64,000 bases of DNA from an uncultured Acidobacteriia bacterium (GCA_903907865.1 CAIVPR010000035.1:1-64000), one strand, 5' to 3'; positions 42,002 to 50,519 are shown, counted from the first letter of the stretch. A program made the numbers and translations. Notes: generated by a model from the letters alone, not told the origin.

Positions 42002-42832
42002 ATGGCTCGGCAAACACAACCACAACCCATTCAGACGAACAAGGGAAGGGGCGGGATTGCGCGTCTCGAAAAGCGTCTCGGAGACCTTGAGGATTTCGAT
42101 CCGAGTAGTGTCCAAGGGCGCTGGAGCCCTGAGGTCAAAGCACTCGAGGTGGCCATCGACGAAAGCTTAGCGTGGGTGTTCGGGCACAACACGGTTGAAT
42201 ATAGAAGGTACCGGGATGCTGCCCAATTGGATAACGGCCCAGTCTATGCGGGCGGAGCGGGCCGTGACAACCCACGCGTAGTGCAAGGTTACCTCACCGA
42301 TGGTAAGCAGAACGCTCTAACGTTGCTACGGCAGGCGGTCCGCGGAGTGCGAGAAGAACTTGAGCAGGTGGAGCCTGCATCCTCCCGTGAGAATCGAGAG
42401 GTTTTCCCCGAAGTGCAATCGCGAAAGGTCTTCATCGGACATGGTCGGTCGTTGGTTTGGCTTCAGCTCAAAGAGTTTTTGGCCAGTCGGCTGCATCTCG
42501 AATGCAACGATTTCAACGCCGAGGCGGTGGCAGGTATCAGTACGACAGAGCGCCTGCAAACATTGCTTGACGATACGGGTTTTGCCTTCCTCGTGATGAC
42601 GGCAGAGGATGCCCATGCCGATAGCAGCACCCACGCGCGCGAAAATGTCATTCACGAAACTGGGCTATTTCAGGGTAAACTCGGATTCAAACGTGCCATC
42701 ATTCTTTTGGAAGACGGTTGTGCTCAGTTCTCCAATATTCACGGCCTTACCTACATCGGGTTTCCGAAGGAAAATCTGACAACAGCATTTGAGGAAATAC
42801 GTCGCGTTCTTGAGAGGGAACAGCTTCTGTAA
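42002..42832 (+). CDS. TIR-like (CAP12/PycTIR, PF10137) predicted nucleotide-binding protein
   Basis: 276 aa. The N-terminal helical part (1-125) resembles nothing I recognise. The C-terminal domain starts at about 141, RKVFIGHGRSLVWLQLKEFL, and continues GISTTERLQTLLDDTGFAFL and VMTAEDAHAD. NVIHETGLFQGKLGF holds the conserved Glu (about 219) expected for NAD+ cleavage in TIR-like enzymes. This family includes the TIR effectors of CBASS and Pycsar. No cyclase gene is adjacent; the partner might be the DUF4145/zinc-ribbon pair upstream. The gene has an A+T-rich composition. Confidence 0.8.
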   Translation: MARQTQPQPIQTNKGRGGIARLEKRLGDLEDFDPSSVQGRWSPEVKALEVAIDESLAWVFGHNTVEYRRYRDAAQLDNGPVYAGGAGRDNPRVVQGYLTDGKQNALTLLRQAVRGVREELEQVEPASSRENREVFPEVQSRKVFIGHGRSLVWLQLKEFLASRLHLECNDFNAEAVAGISTTERLQTLLDDTGFAFLVMTAEDAHADSSTHARENVIHETGLFQGKLGFKRAIILLEDGCAQFSNIHGLTYIGFPKENLTTAFEEIRRVLEREQLL

Positions 42833-43340
42833 CGATTTCGAAGACTGGCAGCGGCGAAGTCGTGCGGCCCCAACTTCCGATAATGGGCGTTACGTCAAAT
42901 TCTAGATCCAGGCCCTTTGTTTCCAATGGCTTGGCTGGCATAATGATAACATCAGGATTTCGCGCGTCGGGGCGGTCGGACAGGTTGTTGCGAGGCAGCA
43001 GACCTCATCGGGCGTGGGTGCCATAGCCAGCCACCCAAATTCCTTGTAAATATTTGTCAGTCTTGTTCGGGGGAGGCTGGTTCGCTCTCGTGGTGTTGAC
43101 CGGCGGGCGGACTGCGACGGGAACTGCGCCGCGTGCGTGATCATGTTGCGGCTGTCGACGTCCCACTTTCCCGACGCGGACGAGCTGCTCGAAAAGGCCC
43201 TTGACGCCCTCCAAGGAAAAACGCCCGCGCCGGGCGCTTTCACGCCGTCTGATGGCAACGCGATCCAGAACAGAAAGTGCAATGGAACCGACGTGCCGTA
43301 ATGGTCTGTTGAATCCCGCCCTGCTGGCTGCCCGGACGGG
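42833..43340. other. Intergenic region with one doubtful small ORF
   Basis: About 500 bases between the TIR-like gene and the HAD-domain gene. A possible small plus-strand reading frame ends at 43301: from ATG 43143 it gives about 52 aa (MLRLSTSHFPDADELLEKAL...). In-frame codons upstream of that ATG add an odd Cys-rich stretch, DCDGNCAAC, without a standard start. I do not annotate it as a gene. Nothing else is recognised. Confidence 0.35.
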
Positions 43341-43784
43341 CTAAACCCGAGTCACCCTCAGAAATTCCACCGCCTGCCGGGCGTATTCCATCGTCAAGCC
43401 GGTTTCAAACTCTGTGTTGATCCGGTGTGATGCCAGCTTTCCCATGTCTGAAAAATCGTCCAGGATCACGAAGCTGTCAATCGCGGCAGGTCCGCCGAAC
43501 CGGTCGAGCCACTGCTGGATTTCATCACCCCGGGAAGGTCCGGATGGTGTGGCGCCAAGGACGTCCGCCCTGACCATCCAGGATTGCAGGATCTCCGAGA
43601 GTTCGCTGAGCGAGTATTCCAAGCGCCAGGTGCTGGTGACGACCAGGAGTGCAGCGGTTTCAGCGACCAGATGATTAAGCGCGCGAACGGCATCTGGATC
43701 GACAACAGTTCCGGTGGTGGATCGCCGAAATGAAGACTTGGGGGTAACCAGGACACCATCGAAATCCAGAAAGACGACCTTCAG
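43341..43784 (-). CDS. HAD-fold protein (Swiss Army Knife RNA-repair type) with apparent CTG start
   Basis: About 147 aa. KVVFLDFDGVLVTPKSSF is the DxDx(V/T) nucleophile loop of HAD phosphatases. AALLVVTSTWRLEYSLSELS contains the motif-II Ser/Thr and FVILDDFSDMG the motif-IV acids. This is the pattern of HAD domains found with RNA-repair systems (PF18143). The coding frame is open from a TAG upstream, with no ATG, GTG or TTG before the first motif. CTG at 43784 is placed exactly where the initiator Met of homologues sits. Either CTG is used or the start has been lost and the gene is inactive. Confidence 0.65.
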   Translation of the reverse strand: MKVVFLDFDGVLVTPKSSFRRSTTGTVVDPDAVRALNHLVAETAALLVVTSTWRLEYSLSELSEILQSWMVRADVLGATPSGPSRGDEIQQWLDRFGGPAAIDSFVILDDFSDMGKLASHRINTEFETGLTMEYARQAVEFLRVTRV

Positions 43785-43886
43785 CGACCGCCGAGCGAGG
43801 GTGCTTTCAGGACTCGTCCCTGGATCGGTTCCTCCCGAGGTTACTAACCGCTATCGGTGCCCAATGCCGCGGTCCGGGAAATCGGC

Positions 43887-44192
43887 CTATACGGTTGTGT
43901 TGTCGTAGATCAACAGCGTGGCGCCGCCGGAAGCGAAGTTCGGCAAATCGCCTGCTGCCGCTTGGCCTTCCGGTGATGCCATGGCCGCCTGGATGTCGGC
44001 CAGCGAATCAAAATCGAGGATCGCTATCAGGTGTGGAACGGTTCCGGCCAGGGCTTGCACGGGGCCTTTGTTGATCGTGTATTTGCGCAAGCCAGGAATG
44101 TTCTTGGCCAGGGGAACGTGTATCTGATGGTAGTGCTGTTCGAAAGCGGCTGGGTCTGCCGGAGCGCCGTACAAGACGAGAAGTTGAGCCAT
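43887..44192 (-). CDS. EthD-domain protein
   Basis: 101 aa starting MAQLLVLYGAPADPAAFEQH. YHQIHVPLAKNIPGLRKYTI is the ferredoxin-like fold of EthD/YciI-type proteins (PF07110). Such small proteins bind or transform aromatic or ether-type compounds, or simply chaperone them. No pathway genes are adjacent. A codon 9 nt upstream (ISMAQ) is an alternative start. Confidence 0.8.
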   Translation of the reverse strand: MAQLLVLYGAPADPAAFEQHYHQIHVPLAKNIPGLRKYTINKGPVQALAGTVPHLIAILDFDSLADIQAAMASPEGQAAAGDLPNFASGGATLLIYDNTTV

Positions 44193-44521
44193 GGAAATCA
44201 ATTGTATATCGGCGTCCGAGCCGCGAGGACCTGTCTAGCAATGGACATTTCCGCAGCCGGTCAAAGGAAGACCGGCGACGTCCCGGCGTGCTGCGCGGGA
44301 GCCGGAACCGCCCGGAAACCCAATGTGTGGAATTCTGCAACGGATGCGGCGGGAAGCGGCATCGGCCCACCGCTCCCTGGTTTCCAACGGCTTGGCGGGT
44401 GCAATGATCCCGAGTATTCGAGGAAGCGGACCGCAGCCCGATCCCCGGCCCCGGGCGACAAGAGCCGGAAACACGGACCCCGCCGTGTCTGCAGAGATGG
44501 CCGTTTTGGACAGGGAGCAGA
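44193..44521. other. Intergenic region, nothing recognised
   Basis: About 330 bases. Open frames on both strands do not look like conserved proteins. One minus-strand frame has HTLGFRAVPAP, faintly like the end of a formylglycine-generating enzyme domain, but nothing else supports this. Confidence 0.4.
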
Positions 44522-44803
44522 CTACACCAGTTCCAGTCTTTTCAGCTTCATCCGGTCGCGGCGCACTTGTGCGAGGTCGTACTGCGCTTGTTGCACAAGC
44601 CAGCCTTCCTCGGTGCCGCCGAAAACCAGGGACAGTCTGACGGCCATTTCCGGCGAGATGCCGCGCCTTCCGTTCACCAGTTCCGATAGCGTGTTGCGCG
44701 TCACTCCAAGGGCTTGAGCGGCACCTGTGACGGTCAGGCCTAACGGCTCGATGCACTGTCGGAAGACAACGCCTCCGGGGTGGGGTGGGTTCCTCATGGT
44801 CAT
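44522..44803 (-). CDS. higA: HigA-type antitoxin (XRE/VapI family)
   Basis: 93 aa. [20 protein letters not shown] followed by [20 protein letters not shown] and [20 protein letters not shown] is the HigA/VapI helix-turn-helix, and [19 protein letters not shown] is the typical C-terminal helix. It follows higB by 12 nt, the usual higBA order. It would repress its own operon and neutralise HigB. Confidence 0.9.
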   Translation of the reverse strand: MTMRNPPHPGGVVFRQCIEPLGLTVTGAAQALGVTRNTLSELVNGRRGISPEMAVRLSLVFGGTEEGWLVQQAQYDLAQVRRDRMKLKRLELV

Positions 44804-44815
44804 GATTGGTTCCTT

Positions 44816-45124
44816 TCAGTGGTAGTCGACATAGTCAACATCCGTCGCGCCATCGTCAAAACGAAAAATCACCCGCCAGTTGGCCCGGACGGTCACAGCC
44901 CAAAAACCCTTGAGCTGGCCTTTGAGCGGATGCAGCCGAAGCCCCGGCAAATCCATATGGGCCACGGTCGGCGCGGCGTGGAGGGTCGCGAGGATATCCC
45001 GCAGCTTTTCGACATGTTCGGGGTTCACGCCGCTTGGGTCGTCCAGTTCGAACAGGCGCTTCAGTCCCTTGTGGCTATCATCTCGAACCGGCGAGATGCA
45101 CGCAACCTGCGCCTTGCGGCGCAT
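44816..45124 (-). CDS. higB: HigB-type toxin (RelE superfamily), start uncertain
   Basis: About 102 aa. The domain is clear: SHKGLKRLFELDDPSGVNPE followed by HVEKLRDILATLHAAPTVAH, LPGLRLHPLKGQLKGFWAVT, and VRANWRVIFRFDDGATDVDY, a HigB/RelE-like ribosome-dependent RNase. Homologues start with MIxSFRHKGLKR; here ISPVRDD precedes SHKGLKR and the only in-frame ATG (45124) adds about 18 non-homologous residues. A repeat-rich region lies directly upstream, so the native start may have been altered by insertion. Confidence 0.8.
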   Translation of the reverse strand: MRRKAQVACISPVRDDSHKGLKRLFELDDPSGVNPEHVEKLRDILATLHAAPTVAHMDLPGLRLHPLKGQLKGFWAVTVRANWRVIFRFDDGATDVDYVDYH

Positions 45125-45172
45125 GAGGCCAGGAATGGTGGCCCGCAGAGCGGCGGAGTCGCAACCAAATCC

Positions 45173-45340
45173 GCGCCTTCAGGGCGCGTGGCGGTGTTGA
45201 CCAGTGGCGACGGCTTACAGACGAGGGACCACCTGGATAAGTCCGGCACAGGTCTGCGATTGAAGACCCCGCCGCAGGTTGCCAACCTGCCCCACAACGG
45301 AAATCGATGCAAGCTGCAAAGAAGTTGCGGGCAGGTAATA
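45173..45340. repeat. Composite repeat, family B, copy 1 (within the 45125-45444 gap)
   Basis: GCGCCTTCAGGGCGCGTGGC at 45173 and GCAGGTTGCCAACCTGCCCC near 45274 are each self-complementary units. Followed by CACAACGG and a TTGCGGGCAGGTA segment, they match, in inverted orientation, the cluster at 55587-55735. Between the two units lies about 65 nt not present in the other copy. The rest of the 45125-45444 gap holds no gene. Confidence 0.7.
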
Positions 45341-45444
45341 CACAGACGCGGCGAGGCATGCTCGGTGAGGGCCGGGGCTGGCTGTCTTTGATCTGGAAAC
45401 GGTTGCACGCGGGGCGGGGGGGCGTCGTCATAACATACAGAGTG

Positions 45445-45972
45445 ATGGCTACCTTGTTCGTTTCCCGCCCCCGCGATTTGCGGAATCGCACCGCCAGAAG
45501 AGGCTTCTCGCTGATCGAGCTGCTGATCGTGATCGCGATCATCCTCATCATCCTTACGGTCGCCGTGCCGAAGTTGACGAACATCCGTCGGTCGGGCCAG
45601 GAGATGGCTGCGATTGTGGCGCTGAAGACGCTGCATACGGCGCAGACGCAGTACTATTCGCAGTACGGGACCTATGCGACGTCGTTGACCCAGCTGGGAC
45701 CGCCGGCGAACGGGGCGGCGAGCGCGGCCGGGGCGGAGATTATCGACCGCGATTTGTCGAGCGGGGAAAAGGGCGGGTTCAAGTTCACGCTGCAGCCGAC
45801 GCCGACCGGGTATGCGGTGACGGCGGTGCCGATGCAGTTCGGGACGTCGGGAACGCATACGTATTTCACGGACCAGAGCCAGTCGATCCATGTGCACAGC
45901 GGGCAGGAGCCGGCGTCGTTGACCGATCCGCTGGCGGGCGAGACGGCGCAGCAGCAACAGCAGACGAAGTAG
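45445..45972 (+). CDS. Type IV pilin/type II pseudopilin-like prepilin
   Basis: 175 aa starting MATLFVSRPRDLRNRTARRG. The prepilin peptidase site is RRG followed by FSLIEL (cleavage after Gly-20, Glu at +5), then a hydrophobic helix (LIVIAIILIILTVAVPKLTN). The mature part includes QTQYYSQYGTYATSLTQLGP, a pattern shared by GspG-like and minor pilins. It is solitary; the secretin-like gene at 2509 is far away. The Q-rich C-terminus (AQQQQQ) is unusual. Confidence 0.85.
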   Translation: MATLFVSRPRDLRNRTARRGFSLIELLIVIAIILIILTVAVPKLTNIRRSGQEMAAIVALKTLHTAQTQYYSQYGTYATSLTQLGPPANGAASAAGAEIIDRDLSSGEKGGFKFTLQPTPTGYAVTAVPMQFGTSGTHTYFTDQSQSIHVHSGQEPASLTDPLAGETAQQQQQTK

Positions 45973-46031
45973 GGTGGAAGGACTGCCGACAGAAAGTCGG
46001 CTGCGAAGCCAAAATTGGCGGCCACACACAA

Positions 46032-46994
46032 ATGACGCAGATTCGACGATATCCGCAGGTGGCGTTTCTGGCTTTGGCCGTGTTGGTCAACGTCTTGGCC
46101 AGCGCGGCGGTGCGGCTTGCGGTTAGTCCGGGGCGCTTGCGGGTGGTCGAAACCGCTGCGGTGTTCGACATGACGCTGACGGTGACCGCGCTGTACTACT
46201 TTTTGGTGGTCCGGCCCGGCATCCGGCCCAAGGCGAGCTTGGCGGTGGTCGCGTTTCTCGGATTGCTGCGGGCGTCGTTTGCCTTTCCGGCCGTGGTGCC
46301 GGGCAGGGAATTGCTGCTGGCGGCCGGGGAAGTGGCCTTGGTGTCCGCCGTGGTGGTGGGGTTGCGGCGGTCGCGGTCGCTTTCGGTGTCGGAGCCGGAT
46401 GCGGATCCGCTCGACCGGCTCCGCGCCGTCCTTTCCGGCTTGCTGCCGTCCGACGGTTTGGCGCGCGTCCTGGTGGGCGAGTTGGTCCTCCTTCAGTACG
46501 CCTTCACCCCGAACCTGAAACCCCACGTTCCCGCCGGAGCCACCCCGTTCACGCTCCACAAGCGCGCGGCGTTCAACGACCTCATCCTGGGGTTGGCGCT
46601 GGTGTCGCTGCTGGAGGTGGTGCCTGTGCACCTGGTGGCGTCGCACTGGAGCCACACGGCGGCGTGGATTCTCACCGGACTGAGCCTGTACGGCGGGATG
46701 GCGGCGTTCGCGCTGTCGCGGTCGTTTGACGCCCGTCCGTGCTACCTGGCGGGCGACAGGGTGGTACTGCGATTCGGGCTGATCTTTACGCTGGTGATTC
46801 CGTTGGACCAGATCGCGGGGGCTGGCACCGAGCCTGTTGCGGATGCCTTGGTGCTGCCGCGCAATACGGAGCCGCAGTTCTACTTGACGTTCCGGGCCCC
46901 GCTGCGGGCGGAACGGATGTTCGGAATGTCCAAGACGGTGCGCGCGGTCGGGCTGAGCACGGACGAGTTCGACCTGCGCCGCTTCATCGCATAG
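46032..46994 (+). CDS. Polytopic membrane protein of unknown function
   Basis: 320 aa with about five to six predicted membrane segments (for example near 10-30, 45-62, 68-90, 95-110, 178-196, 205-226). A C-terminal soluble part of about 90 residues resembles a small PH-like beta domain (GDRVVLRFGLIFTLVIPLDQ). No named family recognised. It starts 59 nt after the prepilin gene and may be co-transcribed with it. Confidence 0.65.
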   Translation: MTQIRRYPQVAFLALAVLVNVLASAAVRLAVSPGRLRVVETAAVFDMTLTVTALYYFLVVRPGIRPKASLAVVAFLGLLRASFAFPAVVPGRELLLAAGEVALVSAVVVGLRRSRSLSVSEPDADPLDRLRAVLSGLLPSDGLARVLVGELVLLQYAFTPNLKPHVPAGATPFTLHKRAAFNDLILGLALVSLLEVVPVHLVASHWSHTAAWILTGLSLYGGMAAFALSRSFDARPCYLAGDRVVLRFGLIFTLVIPLDQIAGAGTEPVADALVLPRNTEPQFYLTFRAPLRAERMFGMSKTVRAVGLSTDEFDLRRFIA

Positions 46995-47043
46995 GCGAAT
47001 ACTACTACTCGAAAGTATTCACATTGCTTATGTTGGCGCAATC

Positions 47044-47943
47044 GTGATACAGTGGCCTTTGATCTTCCCCGATTGCAAGCTGTTTCGCGATGTCGCACAC
47101 TCGCGGAGTCTCAGCAAGGCCGCCCAACTGAACAAGATGAGCCAGCCGGCGGCGACGCAGCGCATCCGCGAGATGGAGCGGCGGGTCGGGGCGGAGTTGC
47201 TGGACCGGACGACGCGGCCGGTGGGGCTCACGCCGGCGGGCAAGCTGTTCGCGAGTCTTTGCCGGGACGTGGTGCGGGTGGAGGACGACTTCATCGCGGG
47301 CTTGGCGGACATGGAGCACTCGGCGGAAGGCACGGTGCGGGTGGCGTCCATCTATTCGATCGGACTCTCCGAAATGGGCGGGTTGCGCGACGAGTTCCTC
47401 AGGCTTCATCCCGACGGCCACCTGCACGTGGAACTGCTGCGTCCCAACAAGGTCTACGAGGCGGTGCTGGAGGACCGGGCGGATCTCGGTTTCATCAGCT
47501 ACCCGGAACACAAGAGGGAACTGGCCATCATCCCCTGGCGCGACGAGCGGATGACGGTGGCCGTTTATCCGGGGCATCCCCTGGCGGGTAGGGCCGCGAT
47601 CCAGCCGCAGGACTTGCAGGGGCAGGACTTCGTGGCGTTCGACGAGGAAGTCATCATCCGCCGCGAACTGGACAAGTTCTTCCGGGAGAACGGCGTGGCC
47701 GTCGAGATCACGGCGAGTCTGGACAATATACAGTCCATCAAGGAAGCGGTGGCGAAGGGCGCGGGCATCAGTATTCTGCCTGAGCGGGCCATGCGGGAGG
47801 AAATCGCGGACAAGCGGTTGGTCTCGATTCCGCTGGCTGCCCCGAATCTGCGCCGACCTGTGGCCGTGATCCACAGGAAGAAGAAGAAGCTGAACCGGGC
47901 GGGAATGGACTTGCTGGAACTGGTGCGGGCTTCGGCGGGGTAG
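47044..47943 (+). CDS. LysR-family transcriptional regulator
   Basis: 299 aa starting at GTG 47044. The N-terminal winged helix FRDVAHSRSLSKAAQLNKMS followed by QPAATQRIREMERRVGAELL is the LysR DNA-binding domain. The C-terminal part (about 90-290) is a periplasmic-binding-protein-like effector domain with VAIYS-like LSEMGGLRDEFLRLHPDGHL. It resembles CysB/CbbR-like members. The target genes are not evident: no divergent metabolic operon adjoins. Confidence 0.85.
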   Translation: MIQWPLIFPDCKLFRDVAHSRSLSKAAQLNKMSQPAATQRIREMERRVGAELLDRTTRPVGLTPAGKLFASLCRDVVRVEDDFIAGLADMEHSAEGTVRVASIYSIGLSEMGGLRDEFLRLHPDGHLHVELLRPNKVYEAVLEDRADLGFISYPEHKRELAIIPWRDERMTVAVYPGHPLAGRAAIQPQDLQGQDFVAFDEEVIIRRELDKFFRENGVAVEITASLDNIQSIKEAVAKGAGISILPERAMREEIADKRLVSIPLAAPNLRRPVAVIHRKKKKLNRAGMDLLELVRASAG

Positions 47944-47965
47944 GCACGCGGCTCCGCACAACGAA

Positions 47966-48011
47966 CACTCCCTTGCGATTCTGCCGAGCCGCGACCGCGA
48001 GGGAGCGTCTG
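47966..48011. repeat. Dispersed repeat, family A, copy 5 (paired inverted form)
   Basis: CACTCCCTTGCGATTCTGCC is joined to GAGCCGCGACCGCGAGGGAG and then CGTCTG, so one half-copy and one full copy face each other and can form a long hairpin. It suggests the element can dimerise, or has been inserted next to itself. Confidence 0.7.
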
Positions 48012-48047
48012 TTCGGGGCACCGGAAATACCCCTCGCCGTTTCCAAC

Positions 48048-48834
48048 CTATCGGCGCCGCCCCGGGATTGGAACCACAAACAAAGCAATCGCCGCCGTAA
48101 TGCCGACCGCCACGAACACAACGAATCCGGGGTCATAGGCTATTGGCCAAGCACCCGTGAAGACGATGCGGAACAGGCTCGGCTCCCCCGACATCCCCCC
48201 TATGCGGTGCAACAGGGTGTTCCCAAACGCATGCATGCCAATTGCAGCCCAGAGCGTGCCCGTCCTGACGTACGCGAGCCCGAATACGATGGACCAAGCC
48301 GCCGTCGTGCACACCATCTTGATCGCGGCCATGCCCGCCAAGCCTGGAAGGTGAAACAGCCCGAACAAGGCGGCAAGGACAAGGAGCGAGCGGAGGGAGC
48401 CTATCGACCGGCTTACCACCACCAGCAGATAGCCATGGAACATCAGTTCCTCAAGCGCGTTTCCGGTAAAGTACTCGCAAAACGCCCATGCGACTTCTCG
48501 CGGGTCCAAGGGTCCCGAAACCCAACGAAACGGGACCAGGAGCCCAAGGCCCAGAGCCACAATCAGTACCAACGGCACCATCAACAGCCCTCCGCCCAGA
48601 AACCACGGAAAATCTACAACTCCCATGCGCAGTGCGGTCTTGTCCACGCGGTCTTTCGCGAGGAGCCGCCGACTCAGCCATGCGACGGCGACAACAGATA
48701 AGGATGCGTGCGACGTTTTGGAACGGCGTGTGAACGGGGAAGGCGCCAAGCGAAACCTGCAACACGCCTCGAAGGACGAGCATGGCGGCGGCAAAGGTGC
48801 CGACACTGCGGACCGGGAAGTTCGTACGTTCCAA
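48048..48834 (-). CDS. CPBP-family intramembrane metalloprotease with a frameshift
   Basis: The downstream frame (48048 to about 48720) encodes membrane helices and the CPBP motifs GNALEELMFHGYLLV and LFGLFHLPGL, with the later TLWAAIGMHAFGN. The expected first membrane helix (VGTFAAAMLVLRGVLQVSLG, preceded by MERTNFPVRS) lies in another frame running from 48834. The two frames meet near 48715-48725, around the CGTTCCAAAACG sequence. A one-base indel there would restore one protein of about 260 aa. Either the gene is broken or the window has a sequencing error. Family members act as prenyl-type or bacteriocin-immunity proteases. Confidence 0.65.
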
Positions 48835-48891
48835 TCCATGAGTCTACTGGATCGGGCGGCTGATAACGGGGTTGTATCGGCGGAAACGGAA

Positions 48892-48921
48892 AGAGCCCGT
48901 CCGGGGGGCCGGACGGGCTCT
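48892..48921 (-). terminator. Terminator of the YncE-like gene
   Basis: AGAGCCCGTCCGG at 48892-48904 pairs perfectly with CCGGACGGGCTCT at 48909-48921 (13 bp, 4-nt loop). On the minus strand it is followed by TTTCCGTTTCC, suiting a rho-independent terminator for the gene ending at 48943. Confidence 0.75.
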
Positions 48922-48942
48922 GGGGTGGCACGGGTGAATCCG

Positions 48943-49953
48943 TTAGCGGCCGACGACGACGATCATGAAGCTGTCGGGAATGGGCTGCGGGCGTCCGGCC
49001 TTGCCGTCCTTCGGAGCCGGGGCGGGACCCATTTCGGCGGCGGGCAGGTACAGCTTGTGGGCCTTCTGGTCGGCACCGATGGTGCGGGCACCGGCGGTGG
49101 TCGGAATGGTGGCGACCACGGTGAACTTGCCCGGGGCGGTCTCGCCGACCATGCTGATGGTGCCGTCCCTGCCGTTGGCGCTGAACGCGTAGCCGTCGTC
49201 ATAGGCGACGCCGTCCGGGCCGGAGCCGATGGCGGGGGTCGCGAGGACCTTCCCGGCGGCGGGGTCGCTGACCGCCATCACCTTGTCACAGACCGAGTAC
49301 AGGCGGTTCTTGGGGTCGATGGTCAGGCCGCTGGGGCCGTCGCACGGGGCAATGGAGTAGCGCTTGGTCACCGTGGCGGTCTTGGCGTCGATGGTGATCA
49401 CCTCGTTGGTGTTTTCGATGTTGGCGAAGACGTGGCCCTTGCCATCCACCTGCGCGAATTCCGGCTTGCCGCCGACGGGCACCGAGGCCGCGATCACTTC
49501 GCCGGTCTTGGCGTCGAAGATGGTGGCGTCGTTGGACTTGCCGTTGAAGGTGAGGACGCGGTGCGTGACGGGCTCGTAGATGATGGCGTCCGGGTTGGCA
49601 CCGGTCTTGACGTTGCCAGTGGCCTTGCTGGTCTTGAGGTCGAAGATGGTGACTTCGTTGGTGGTGCCGTTGCTGGTGTAGCCCTTGCCGAGGTCGTTGG
49701 CGACGGCGATGCCGTGGACGCCCTTGGTGTCGGGGATGGTGGCGACGAGCTTGTCGGTGGTGGTGTCGACAACCTCGGTCTGGGTGCCGTGGGAGACGTA
49801 GAGGCGGTGGTTGGTGCTGTCGACGTAGATATAGTCCCAGCGGGTTGCGCCGCCGATCTTGATCTTGCTGAGCACCTTGTAGGTGGGCGGCGCGGCGAGA
49901 GCGGTGGTCGCCAGGGCGGCGACCGCCAGGGACAGGGTGAGGAGGTGTTTCAT
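48943..49953 (-). CDS. YncE-like secreted beta-propeller protein
   Basis: 336 aa with a signal peptide (about 1-20, ALAAPP). It is of the YncE/surface-layer 40-residue repeat family: repeated WD-like units such as NHRLYVSHGTQTEVVDTTTD, GVHGIAVANDLGKGYTSNG and NRLYSVCDKVMAVSDPAAGK. It forms a seven-bladed propeller that may bind other proteins or DNA. An AAAGGA ribosome-binding site precedes the ATG at 49953. It follows the ECF/ChrR pair by about 98 nt. Confidence 0.85.
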   Translation of the reverse strand: MKHLLTLSLAVAALATTALAAPPTYKVLSKIKIGGATRWDYIYVDSTNHRLYVSHGTQTEVVDTTTDKLVATIPDTKGVHGIAVANDLGKGYTSNGTTNEVTIFDLKTSKATGNVKTGANPDAIIYEPVTHRVLTFNGKSNDATIFDAKTGEVIAASVPVGGKPEFAQVDGKGHVFANIENTNEVITIDAKTATVTKRYSIAPCDGPSGLTIDPKNRLYSVCDKVMAVSDPAAGKVLATPAIGSGPDGVAYDDGYAFSANGRDGTISMVGETAPGKFTVVATIPTTAGARTIGADQKAHKLYLPAAEMGPAPAPKDGKAGRPQPIPDSFMIVVVGR

Positions 49954-50051
49954 GGAATCCTTTCGATTGAAGCCAAAGGGATTATACCCGACCAAGCTGA
50001 ATGTTCGCTGAACCACCGCGAAGGCCAAAAGGCCGTCCCGTTGACCGCGGG

Positions 50052-50519
50052 TCAGGCGTGTACCAGTTCGTTGTGGCCGGCGATGATGAGCAGGAGGTTG
50101 CCTGTCTCCGAGCGCACCTCGGGATGCGTTGTGTTCTTCGCCATGGCGACGAAATCGCCCGCGTTGTAGGCGATGCTGCCCCAGCGGATGTCGCCTTCGA
50201 TGACCAGACACTGTTCGTCGTCACCGTGGGTATGGGATGGAAGGCGGGAACCGGGTTCCATGCGGATGAGCATGGTGGTGCGGTCGGTGGCAGTGTCGTG
50301 GAAGAGCGTTCGGGCCTTGACGCCACGGCCCATCGGTTCCCACGGGGTGTCGTGGGTGCGGACGTCGGCCAAGGGCCGCAAAGTCGAATGGGCGGCGACG
50401 CGGGACATCAGTCGGGCCTTCAAATCGGCGCGCGGAGGCACGGGCCGGATCGACTCCGCAACCAGCAGGTCGATTTCGGGATCCGAGTATTCCATGTCCA
50501 ATCGTTCGTTCGTGTCCAT
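50052..50519 (-). CDS. ChrR-like cupin anti-sigma factor
   Basis: 155 aa. The N-terminal half (about 1-50) is an anti-sigma helical part, DPEIDLLVAESIRPVPPRAD. The C-terminal half is a cupin: GSRLPSHTHGDDEQCLVIEG followed by DIRWGSIAYNAGDFVAMAKN and TTHPEV, with His ligands for zinc. ChrR-type proteins hold ECF sigma factors inactive until oxidative or singlet-oxygen stress. It lies 17 nt after the sigma gene, the standard order. Confidence 0.85.
   Translation of the reverse strand: MDTNERLDMEYSDPEIDLLVAESIRPVPPRADLKARLMSRVAAHSTLRPLADVRTHDTPWEPMGRGVKARTLFHDTATDRTTMLIRMEPGSRLPSHTHGDDEQCLVIEGDIRWGSIAYNAGDFVAMAKNTTHPEVRSETGNLLLIIAGHNELVHA

Noticed and set aside
44193-44521. End of a formylglycine-generating enzyme on the minus strand (HTLGFRAVP), possibly a maturase for the sulfatase
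   Set aside because: Only a few residues fit; the catalytic cysteine region and the rest of the fold are absent.
48625-50169. A 514-aa plus-strand frame opposite the YncE-like gene
   Set aside because: No domain, and overlaps the clear beta-propeller repeats and a terminator.
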